The notes under the pieces were generated by a model. It was not told the origin of the DNA, ran no database searches, and saw only the letters and a program-made list of their open reading frames with translations. A stretch of 64,000 nucleotides of DNA. Source: Apostichopus japonicus. Lineage: Eukaryota > Echinodermata > Holothuroidea > Aspidochirotida > Stichopodidae. Location of the stretch: the NCBI RefSeq assembly GCF_037975245.1, contig NC_092580.1, forward strand, positions 10,879,501 through 10,943,500, in the 5' to 3' direction. This document shows positions 24,837 through 35,100 of this stretch, in pieces. Numbering within the stretch: position 1 is the stretch's first letter; every line of letters starts with the position of its first letter. The position numbers and the translations under genes are program-made.

Positions 24837-27272
24837 ATGGCAAACCTTTCTCGGACACTTTTAAATTTGTTGCTATTTTTGCTTTCACTAAGAACAACGT
24901 TTGGATGTCTCTGTCCACCTCACGATAACGTAAAAGACCAATTTTGTCAGAAAGATATAGGTAAGTAGATATACTTCACTTTCCTTTAGCTAAAGTATGA
25001 ATGAACTGTTCCATATAGTCCCCCTCCCGCCCCCTCCCCCCACCCATTTGTATATAACCTTCTCGTAAAGAGCAGTTTTAATGTGCCTTCCCACGTCTCC
25101 ATGCACTGGTAACATTAATTGTGGGCAAGATACCGTATTTGTAGCGGCATTTGTGAGCACATGATTACGGATCACAATCAATCGCCCCCCCCACCAACCC
25201 CCCACCCCACTCCCTTGGGTCATTGCCTTAAACCAGGTCCCTACAATGGTGATAGTTCTCATGTGTGTTAACATTAGTATTGCTCTGTGTTCTCTAACAC
25301 ACAAATACATAGCTCAAACTTCAGCTTACTTCAGAGTACGACTCAATAACCACAAAAGTAGTATTCGCCCCGACAAACCAGATTTCCATACAGTCTCTGA
25401 GCCATTTTAATTTTCCTCATCACAGTCAAGACTGACTTAGACTCACTATTATACAAGATAACCTTAAGGATCACTTTAATAGGGTTCTTCTCGAAACCTA
25501 ACTGATCCTCAAAAACTAAATCGCCATCTTTACGTGCTTGAATCTAAGGAATTTAAGGTTTCCTCGCCGTGTTTCAGTTTCACCTGCAGAAATAGATGTA
25601 TGTTTGTCAATTCTTTTGTTTTCGATTTGGCAATCTCTGGTGATAAATCTTTTACATCTCTTTAGAATTCCTCCATCTTTGTTTATCCCATTTCTTTTCT
25701 TTTGTATTTTTTTCATTTTTCAAAATACTTGTATTCATTTATGTTTCATGCGCCTATTGTTTCTTTTCTTTTTATTTTTCTTTGTTTACAGTGTTCCAAG
25801 GAACTGTAACCAGCGTTGTCGACCTATTCTTGTCTTCAGAGACACCTCATGATGACGTCATAATGTACCATATCAGAGTCGATAAAATGTACCGCGGTTT
25901 CCTCGGGAGAGATGTCTGGTTGAGTACCTCCAGGTACTCAAGCTCATGTGGGGTACACTTACAAGAGGGTGTGCATTATCTTTTAACAAGTGAGTTCGAG
26001 CCTATAGACTGTTATACGCCTGCAGTTGTTTTAAATTGTCTACATACACATCAATTATAACATGGCGAAAATTTTCCTAATCTTTTTGTTGTTGTTAAGA
26101 AGCTACATATACAGTGCCGTGCTGATTTGTATTGTCCCTACAAACCACCATTAAATCTGCTGTTCCGTGGCTATGATTCATAGCCCATAGAATAGCAGAC
26201 ATTATAGGTTGCCGAGTGGTTACACAAAATTTGGATTTTGTTTCACAGGAAGTTAAAGGACGCAAAATACTGCATGTGTTCCTCCTGAAATTATTAGTAC
26301 CCACACCAACTCATAATTCCTGGCTGCGGGACTGTGTTACTGCATCATATGTAGCTGTTTGTTTTCAAAGCTATTACAGGTTGGGAGTTATACCAGAAGC
26401 TGTATACTGGTGTAAAATATGCCATAGTCGAACCAGAAGGACAAACAAATCGTGTGCTACAGCGTTGTTTCTATATAGCTATCCCGGTTACAAGATACCC
26501 ACATTTTTAACATATGCTATATCTATGGGAACCGCCTATAAGGCTAGCGTAATGATGACGCGCAGTCCTAAGTATTAATGTAAATTGTTTTATCAAATTC
26601 TAATTACTGAACAAAAAACAGATTAACTTAATTTCATATAAACAATAGAATATCCTGGATGAGATTTAACAGTATTTATCCTTGATAATTGGCAATGCAT
26701 TGTAAACATTTTATTTGAAAAAAAGGCTCTTTCCTATTGAGTGATGTGTGGCATCTAAGAAACTGACTCTTTTGTATGTGTGTTAGGCTAAGTATTCCAG
26801 CCACTTTCATTGACGAGCCTTAGTTGTTTATAGAGTCATATCTCGACGTTTACGAACTGGACTGACAGCATTGATTTTATCGGTTATCGGTTAACAAAAT
26901 ACCAAAAATAAATTTTGTTCCTAAAACTCAACCGGAATTTTTTGTACATAGAATTAAACCAACTACAACCTCTGATTTAATCTATAAAAACCTTCATTTT
27001 TGGTTTCCCGAGAAGGGAAAACGATGGAGTCATTCTTACTGACACATCCAGAGTCTATGCATGCTAAGTTCTTCAATACCGCCCTCATTTACCTTTCCGG
27101 GGGGGGGGGGGGGCATTTCATATTGTAGTTTTGATTTCTCCTTACTTTTGTTCTTACAGCTTCCTGGGATAAATCTTTGCATTCTTGTGGCTGGAATGTA
27201 CCAATGTCGTCATTGACCGAAGATGAACTATACGCAATACATAGAAATTTGGACTGTTTAGAAAAAAGTTGA
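24837..27272 (+). CDS. Secreted single-domain TIMP-like (NTR fold) protein, 144 aa, three exons
   Basis: Exons 24837-24960, 25792-25989 and 27160-27272 join in phases 1 and 1 and end at TGA 27270-27272. Residues 1-23 form a signal peptide (LLNLLLFLLSL core) ending TTFG. The mature protein then begins Cys-Leu-Cys (C24, C26), as TIMPs do, where the free N-terminal Cys chelates the protease zinc. The six cysteines (24, 26, 37, 94, 117, 140; mature 1, 3, 14, 71, 94, 117) match the TIMP N-domain spacing (1, 3, 13, 70, 99, 124). Other TIMP-like marks are VFQGTV (compare VIRAKAV), YHIRVDKMYRGF, CGVHL and SSLTEDELYAIHRNLDC. There is no C-terminal TIMP domain, as in some invertebrate TIMPs. The likely role is inhibiting extracellular metalloproteinases; another NTR function is possible. 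Introns of 831 and 1170 bp show no further joinable exon. Confidence 0.86.
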
Positions 27273-27792
27273 ACTTTCTAAACAAATCCCCTTGATTCAC
27301 ATAAAATGTGTAACTTTCTTACTTGTTATGGATCAAATGGTATAACATCTTACTTGCCGAGAATGAATACAAGCATAAAAGTATTATATTCAAATCTTCG
27401 AATTATTTCAGTTTATTAGACATCCGTCGACCTGCATATAGTTAGTGACAAATGTGCAGACTCAATAACCCACAAGTCAAAATTTAAAAGAAAATGTCAA
27501 CCACAAAGAACATTTTATATATGAGCAAAGACATTTGTCGCAGAAATGTACCAACGTGTTACGGTCACATAGGAAAAGTTTGAGTGGTCAGTTATAAGAT
27601 AAGTTATTGCTACCAAACAATGTTGGAGGGGTTTGGGAACTTTGAACATCCATGTAATATTTCTCCCACCGTCCATTTTCTTTTAAGTTTATTTATTTAA
27701 TAATATTTTTTATGTGAAGCTGCTAATATTTAAAGATTTATTACCTACATAAAACTGGTCCCATTACTGCAACAGTATTGTAACTGTTCATC

Positions 27793-27842
27793 CAGTTAAA
27801 CCATAGAGCAGAATATAAGAACTCTGCTCTATGAGTTCAACT
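27793..27842. repeat. Inverted repeat, 11-bp perfect stem extended imperfectly
   Basis: CATAGAGCAGA (27802-27812) pairs with TCTGCTCTATG (27823-27833) around a 10-nt loop. Outside it CAGTTAAAC pairs partly with AGTTCAACTG. It could be a MITE remnant or an RNA hairpin. Confidence 0.6.
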
Positions 27843-27939
27843 GTCTAGATATAGATGGCGCTATCGATTTTTTCTTCAAGGTCAGCTCATAGTGGGAACT
27901 GTTCTAGTCCGTTCTTCTACGGCGTGCTATTAGCTTCAA

Positions 27940-27978
27940 AAAGAGGCGGACTGGGGTATAATTTGCTACCGCCTCTTT
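27940..27978. repeat. Inverted repeat, 10-bp perfect stem
   Basis: AAAGAGGCGG (27940-27949) pairs with CCGCCTCTTT (27969-27978) around a 19-nt loop. The stem is GC-rich in an AT-rich setting. Confidence 0.6.
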
Positions 27979-28054
27979 GATCCAATCGGAACCAACAGCT
28001 TATTTGGCGACTCGGACGAAACTAACACTTTTCATGACCAAGGGAGAATCAGCG

Positions 28055-28111
28055 ACTGGTGCCTCAACCTTGCGACGTATTCGGGGCCTTGGAACCCAGC
28101 GGTGCACCAGT
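28055..28111. repeat. Inverted repeat, 8-bp stem
   Basis: ACTGGTGC (28055-28062) pairs with GCACCAGT (28104-28111) across 41 nt. Together with the two preceding stems it makes three hairpins within 320 bp. Confidence 0.45.
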
Positions 28112-28599
28112 TACGAGACTAAAACAGGCATGCCAATCTAATCCCTATATACATGTAAAGTACATGGGCATAGGGATATCGTAATCATTTAGCACATTTC
28201 TCAAGCTACTTTTTGGGAGGGCGGGTGGGGGGGGGGGGCGTGACCAATTCAGTGTTACACCTTTCAATAATTCCATATCGTGTGGTTTATAACAAATACT
28301 GCTACTTTTTGTTTTGTTGTTTGACTATCACTACTGAAAAATTTTGCTAAATAGAGGGTGCTTAGATGCAAGCTTTCCGCTTCCTGTATAATGATGGTGT
28401 ATTAGGGACTATTTCTATCATTGCCACTCAACACTTAACTGGGGTCATAATTTTCATAGTGTTAGATTTTATACTTTTTATTCCACTGCCAAGTGTACTG
28501 ACGAAGGTCCCAGGGGGACCGAAAATACTAATACATTTTCTAAACAAGTACTCCTTATTTGTCAATTATGAGTCATATATATTTTCTCTGCTTTTGTCT

Positions 28600-28621
28600 A
28601 ATATATATATATATATATATA

Positions 28622-28660
<39 letters not shown>
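28600..28660. repeat. (AT)n microsatellite beside the SLC23 copy
   Basis: About 30 AT dinucleotides with one TATC interruption. It begins 47 bp past the donor of the last exon of the truncated SLC23 copy, so it marks or lies close to the duplication breakpoint. Confidence 0.9.
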
Positions 28661-28663
<3 letters not shown>

Positions 28664-28707
28664 TGCATGTACGGCATTGAACGGAATTGATTAGATCGAT
28701 ATCCTAC

Positions 28708-29407
28708 CTGTAATCCCAATGTAATTGTTGTGTACCAAGGAGGAACCTCGTCCACAGAGTACTGTAATTCACCTGTTGCTTCTCTGTTTTTAGTTGATTA
28801 CGAAGTCTCGTCTCTGTCATTTCCATCATTGTCTCCAGAACTCCGTTCCAGCTCTTGAATATGCTCATAGTCTTTATTCTGGGTTGGGGGAGGGGGGAGA
28901 AAAAATCCATGAAAATGTCATCAAAAGGGAAGTCAGACTTTATTATATTATTCCATTCCTTAAAGCTGATATGTATATCACTTCCCTCCCCCCCCCCCCC
29001 GCCCCCACATATTACCATGTTTTCAAAATGTTGTCGTATACCATCGATAGTTTAATTAAGTCAAAACCCTTCGCAGAAGTTTATTAGCATCAGTCGTACA
29101 CATGTATAACAGTCCCATCATTACGGCAGTGGTGAACACTATATTGATCTTGGGCGCCACGGGGACATTTTGTATCCAATCCGTGGGTCGCGACACTTAA
29201 CAATATATCTAATCTCTACACATAAAAAACTCGAAATATCTAAGGAAGGTCTAGATGCGTATTATCATTTTATTAATATATATTTACCTCTATCACGTCT
29301 TGTTGGTCCGACGAAAGATTATTACTGTCCCCATTAAGAGTGCTCGCTAGTTTTGGATCTTCGATCGAAGTATGGATGGGACTGACATCACAACCCGTTG
29401 AGGCCAT
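28708..29407 (-). pseudogene. Truncated tandem copy of the SLC23 transporter gene (exons 1 and 2 only)
   Basis: Exon 1' (29407-29288) starts with ATG, has 40 codons exactly like exon 1 of the full gene, and ends in GAG|gtaaat. Exon 2' (28878-28708) is 57 codons, against 61 in the full gene. Both keep splice sites and phase 0. Exon 2' matches the full gene closely (ELQYSVDEVPPWYTT against [15 protein letters not shown]) but carries an in-frame TAA (28798-28800) where the full gene has a Ser codon. About 80 bp of intron before exon 2' also resembles the full gene's intron 1 end, so this is a genomic duplication, not a retrocopy. Exons 3-13 are missing. No transporter can be made; a short transcript using the copy's promoter is possible. 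Confidence 0.85.
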
Positions 29408-32143
29408 GTTTTTAGAGTTAGTCGTCTTGGCTTGGAAGCTTCAAGTTAAGAGATATGCTGTATACAACCAGAAATCTTTGATCGCTGAAAATGTATCTAT
29501 AGCGTCGATAAGGGTACGCCTCCACACATCGAAATGTATTTTTTTATGGCGGAAGGCGTGATATACTGCATAAACTGACAATTACTCAGTGGTCAGATTG
29601 TAAACATATGTTGGACAGAGCCACTCAACAGTTTTTGAGTGATATCGAAAAGATACAAATTGTAGTACAAAGATTGCTAACAATGCAAGGAAGGATAAAC
29701 GGAAGCCCGTAAATGCCATAAACGTTCTTGGAATATTAAAACAGAGTTCTCACATGCCAAGCCCCCCCCCCCCCCCCCATAATACGACTAACGCGATTTC
29801 CTTTTCTTTCCTTAATTATCAGTTTTTTTTTATTCAGGTCAATTTTCTTTCTTGCTAGAACATTTGTATGTATGTATTTTAGATCCTCCTGCGAGCAGGA
29901 ACTCGCGTAGAAGCCATCATTGGCTTATCAAAGCCACAAGCTGACCGAAGTCAGTCTCTTAGATTCATATTTTACGTCCATGATTATGAATTGTCAACAA
30001 CTCTGTAACTGGACGACATACATTAATCTTGGAGTGACTCGAACCGGGGACCTTATGACTGAAAGGCACCAGTATTTAACCACTGAGCTAACACTCCTAA
30101 ATCCATTTAAAATCCATTTACTATAAGATTCCGACAAAATTTCCATTTTCTCGACTAAATTTCATTTTTCACAGCCTGTGGAAGTCCACAGTTTTGAAGC
30201 GGTATAAAATGCGATTATCACAATTACCGTGTCGTTTAGTACACAGACACCCACACAAGCCACTTTCGGACTGCATACTTGTCTGCCTAAAGCGTGTAAG
30301 ATACCAAACATGATAACCAAGAAAAGCTAAAACAACGATACTTTTATTTTTTTATAAAACTGTATTTCTTAAAAGGAATATGACCTACAAACACAAAGAC
30401 ATTGTACATTAATATGTCAAATTAAGAAGAAAACAACAACAACAAAAAAGTAAAAATATGAAATGACTTCCTTCCCTTTTTAAGATAAGATGTTTAGCGT
30501 GAAATTTACAGATATTGTATGAAAACATTTACATCCAACAATAAGTATAGTAAAGTTATCGGTTAACCAAAGTTTTGAGCTAATATCCATGTTGGCCTTG
30601 AAGGGAGTTTACTTAAAGTGATTCCTAAAACTTATGATACATTCTGTATTTCATAATGATAATGATTAAACATTTTCTTTTTTTACAATATCTATGAAAT
30701 GACAATGGAGGTATATTCTACACTGGCTTATATCAAACCTTGAGCGAATTAGGGCATAAAATGTGCCCCGACCCCCCCCCCCACACCCATCTGACAGTCT
30801 AAAATATGATGAAGGCAGGTGAACATAACCAATTATTCAATATCAATCAAGCAGAACAGAAGCAACAATGCTATTAATGTGTTTCTTTTCCAGTGTTTTC
30901 TTCGACAGGGAACTAAAACCTCACATCAGAATCCGGAAATAACAAATGTATGAATCATTGATGTAAAGAATTTGGCTCCCGCAGGTGTTAGGGGGTGGAG
31001 GGTGGCAAATAGGCATTCAAGGGTCCTTTGATCACAGTTATTTTCGAAACGTTCCCCGCCCCCCCCCTCTTACTTTCCCCGAAGCATGTTCAAAGTTGGT
31101 CGGCTAAATTGATGACATTATAAACGACAGGTGTATCTTCCGGTGGGTCGCACAATTTTTCCACAAGTAAAAACAAAATTATCTACAAATTTCATCTTCC
31201 CGACGGGTTAGTTTAATATGTTTTCGACGTCACGTCCATTGGTTTTCATGCATTTTGAGCATCGGTGGTGGGGGTTGCTGGGGAGGTGGGGTCTGGTGGG
31301 TTGTGGCAAAGCCCGCATGGAAGATACTCCTAGGTCGTAGGACTGAGAGCTTGCTGACAGGCTTTTCTTAGAAGGGCTTTTCAGTATTCTGAAATTCCTG
31401 TTCCTGAGGATTCTGGACCACCAAAAACCATTCACATTGAGGACGGATTGGATTTAGGTTATCGAAAGGTATTCAGGACGAAACTTGCTTCCCAAATTTG
31501 GCAAAACAATATGCTTGTTAAAATCTACATAGAATACACAACATTGAAGTAAGGCACATCAGAAATCGGCAAGCACAGATATAGTATGTTTAGTATTTAA
31601 ATTACTTTAATATTGACATCATAAAGGATAAAGACACTTGCATAAAAACCTGAATCTGTATCTTGCACAAAATTGGCAATTTTCACAATGCATTAAATAT
31701 ATTATTTTTGCACGTGTCGAGATTACGTCAAAATTATATTTCAGTCTCTTTCCACGTTACACCACGATTGAAATGAAGCTTACAGATATATATACAACCT
31801 CTTTCGGACTTACAGGCCTAAAAAGTTCAGAGAAAAGATACGACCTTGAAGCTTAGTATGAAAATGCCGAGTAGAAATGAAAATGTACAAAAAAACCTCT
31901 TAAATCACAAAAACCTGAGAAAAAATGGAACAAAGCTTGACAAAATGTTACATTAGCATCTTCATCATGTTAACATATTGAGGCCAATGAGTGCCATGCT
32001 AAAATTTTAGTCTTTCCAATCCTTATGGGAAAGGTTAAAAATGTCTAATGACTTTTCCGATTCCGATACCGTTATGGAGAAATCATGGTTGGAAGAATAT
32101 GGCTCAGAATTTGTTTAAAAACATTTTGCCAGAGACCGAGCTT
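29408..32143. other. Region between the truncated SLC23 copy and the full gene's stop codon
   Basis: This probably contains the 3' UTR of the full SLC23 gene and the promoter side of the truncated copy. A tRNA-derived SINE (29880-30125), poly(C) tracts near 29763 and 30770 and a hairpin CTGTGGA-AG-TCCACAG near 30176 are visible. No exons were found. Confidence 0.55.
29880..30125 (-). mobile_element. tRNA-derived SINE
   Basis: On the minus strand 30097-30031 reads as a tRNA-like head. Its acceptor-like ends GGAGTGT and CACTCC pair. It has an A box TAGCTCAGTGG (30090-30080) and a B box GGTTCGAGTCA (30044-30034), the internal RNA polymerase III promoter. The anticodon arm has an 8-nt loop, so it is not a working tRNA. 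A non-tRNA body follows down to about 29880. Short direct copies of ATCCATTTA flank the head side near 30101-30120. Confidence 0.7.
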
Positions 32144-35100
32144 TTAGGCCTCGCTGTCATTCGATTTCCTCCAGTGCTTAGGATGAAAACCGTGAAACGT
32201 GGGACTGATGGGTATGATGCTGGTCCACGACCACTTTCTCAACAGACCCATTATCAGCGGGAGGTTGTAGACTGGCGAGTGCGACCCTGTTTCTTCTTCT
32301 TCTGCCTCCTCGCCGGCGACGGTCGTAGCTTCGATCCACTTGACCAGACCTCGCTCCTCTGGGGTTCCTTCGGAGGGAGAGAAAAAAATTTCAAAGATGA
32401 TTGGAATATAAAACAGCTTGTATAGAAATTCCCTCCCCACCCCTCCACCCTCTCAAAGCACATAGAAAAATAAAAGCTTGTATGGAAATTCCCTCCCACC
32501 CCTCCACCCTCTCAAAGCACATAGAAAAAAAAGGTTGTATAGAAATTCCCTCCTCTCAAAGCACATAGAAAAATAAAAGCTTGTATGAAAATTCCCTCCC
32601 CACACCTCAACCCTCTCAAAGCACATAGAAAAATAAAAGCTTGTATGGAAATTCCCTCCCCACACCTCAACCCTCTCAAAGCACATAAAAAAATAAAAGC
32701 TTGTATGGAAATTCCTTTAGAACATGAACATTTCGATATGTGAACAAAACACACAGCAAAGTCTTCCTCCTCCCCCTCCCCTCTCCTCCCTCCTCCTTTT
32801 TCAAAAAAAAAAAAAAACCCAAACACATACCTTTTATGATGTTATCCAAAATCAGCCCAGTTGCCCCACCGACAAACATGCTGGTCTCCAGCAGGACGGT
32901 TAGTATCTGATTGAGTTGATCGCTCCCTGATGAATACAAAAAGGTAAGGATTAGAGATCTTCGACATTATCCACTCTTAACTACAGTAATATAAAAATAA
33001 CAAACTCTCCAATACACACACGCACACACACAAAGTATTAATGAACTTTGAGATTCGGCTGCATATTTCCAATACTTTTCACCCATGGTTTTACAGCCAG
33101 ATCTAGCATGGCATGAAATTATTATTACAATGAATGAATTACCATTAAATGAATGAATCAATTAAGTAATTAATCAATTATTTGATTTTATACTATCATG
33201 ACATTTGCAGGAGGTATATCTGATTTTTTTTTACAGATTTCTAGTAACTTTATCAACCAGAGAGTGCCTGCTGGTATTAATACTGATATTCACCCAACAT
33301 GTCGTACATCTACCTGAGTGAGGCTTCCCTATGCTAGTACATGAGAAGTTGTCTCATTCCGTTATTCCGCCAAAGATAGAAACATTTTGGTTTCCATGGC
33401 AATACATCAAAGCTCAAAAGGGAATGACCGTCTGCTGTATCACATGGATCCATCATCATTTATTTAGAAGCAAGTACCCAGTCATTTTAATAAACCTAAT
33501 AATTCGGATATATCCGTGACTATTGCGAATGAGTGAAAAAACCCCCTACGGGTGCTTCTAATTTAACGGCGAGATTAATAGCACTTTTAAAGTGCCGTAC
33601 ACTTTTCAATTTCAAACTCTTGACGATTATATTCACTATTCCTGATGCAATTTCCGAGTACTGAAACGGACAGACAATGTCTTAAGATACATTATCATTT
33701 TCTTCACTTATCGAGTGAGATACCATCACAGTGTTGCACAAACATGACAAATGCATCTGTTAACCTTTACTAAAACACAGTCACTGATAAGAGCTTATGC
33801 CCTAATTTTTGAATATGCAAAGTAGGATAGGCTAAAGTACATCTATTATGAAAGTGTGGTAGGTAAGCTATGAAGTGATGGTATTTGTTCTGAGATGGGC
33901 TTTCCTAAATATTTCAAGTAATGCTGTAATGGGTATGAATGGATTCAACTCCTTTGGAGTCATCCTCGACTCACTTGTGTCGATGGCATTCTCTGTTGTA
34001 TGGATATAGTGGGGTACTGCTATACCGAGGAAGAGGGACACGCCGAGGATAAAGAGGTTGCGAGAAGAATTCAAGTTGATGAACTGGAGGTTTGAGAAGC
34101 CGACCGCTCCGACCATACCTGTAAATTAGATGTAATTAGACAAATAGTCATAACTAAGACCACCATTGTAAGTTCTTGTATCCATTATACGTTTTCATGT
34201 TGCCATGGTACCAATTTAATAGAAAACCGCTTATTCATATTTTTGGCAGAAATTCTATCCAGTACATCCCCTCCCCCTGCTACTCCACCCACCCCACCCC
34301 CAACAAAACAAAACAAGAGAGAGACGACCCTCCCATGTAAAGAAGAGGTTTCAAGTAGACACCTTGCAGGGCAAAACCAGTCTGTGAAACATTTTAATCT
34401 AGCCCATGAAACAAAAATCTTCCCCACTTTCTTGCACTAGAGACCCTTCGGGCCATTCATGGGTGTGGAGGTATCTATCCCTGCACTTTGCTGTTCAGCC
34501 ATAAGGTCATTTGGTGTCAAGTCCTGTTTTGAATATTTCTTTAAAATAATTATGAATATTAAACAATCTGATATATGAGTGCATACAAATATTTACAACT
34601 CCGGTTTACGACATTTCTTGATTACCGTGGCTTCTTACAACACTATGACTGCTTTTAAAAGGAAGTTAATAAAAATATTAATGACTGATTGTCATGGTTA
34701 CAATGGCTTCTCTTACTACACCATGACTTTCAATGGTTCAATCATAAAATCTACTTTTCATCATGATTTCTACAACACTCTACAATGCACTCTTCTCAAA
34801 GAACAATGAAACGTTACTTACCAAATGTAACAGCAAGGACGCCACCAATAACCGGCACTGGAATCGTCGAAAAGATGGCGTTGAGTTTTCCGCACAGCCC
34901 GACGACAATGAGAAACGCTCCGCAGGCCTGGATCACTGCCCTGCTACCGACCTGAGATGGAAAAGAAACGAAAAAGGGCGAATGATTGACAGCAGGACAT
35001 CTTCAAATATAGCAAAGATTACTACTTTATTTCAAGCAAAAAAGCTAATATCATCCTTGAGCAAACAGCAGGATAAGAATAAGCAGATGCCAGGAGCAGA

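Larger units (their letters stand above)
27273..28707. other. Intergenic region between the TIMP-like gene and the truncated SLC23 copy
   Basis: No exon of either neighbour was found here, although exons 3-13 of the SLC23 copy would be expected at this side. It holds three inverted repeats (27793-27842, 27940-27978, 28055-28111), a relatively GC-rich stretch at about 27880-28140 that I could not identify, a poly(G) tract near 28230 and a (TA)n run at 28600-28660. Confidence 0.6.

Noticed and set aside
26216-26578. A 120-residue open frame in intron 2 of the TIMP-like gene
   Set aside because: Splicing from exon 2 into the obvious acceptor before it gives an immediate stop, the sequence has no TIMP features, and exon 3 at 27160 joins correctly without it.
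30031-30097. A tRNA gene on the minus strand
   Set aside because: A and B boxes are good, but the anticodon arm has an 8-nt loop and a foreign body follows, so it is a SINE head.
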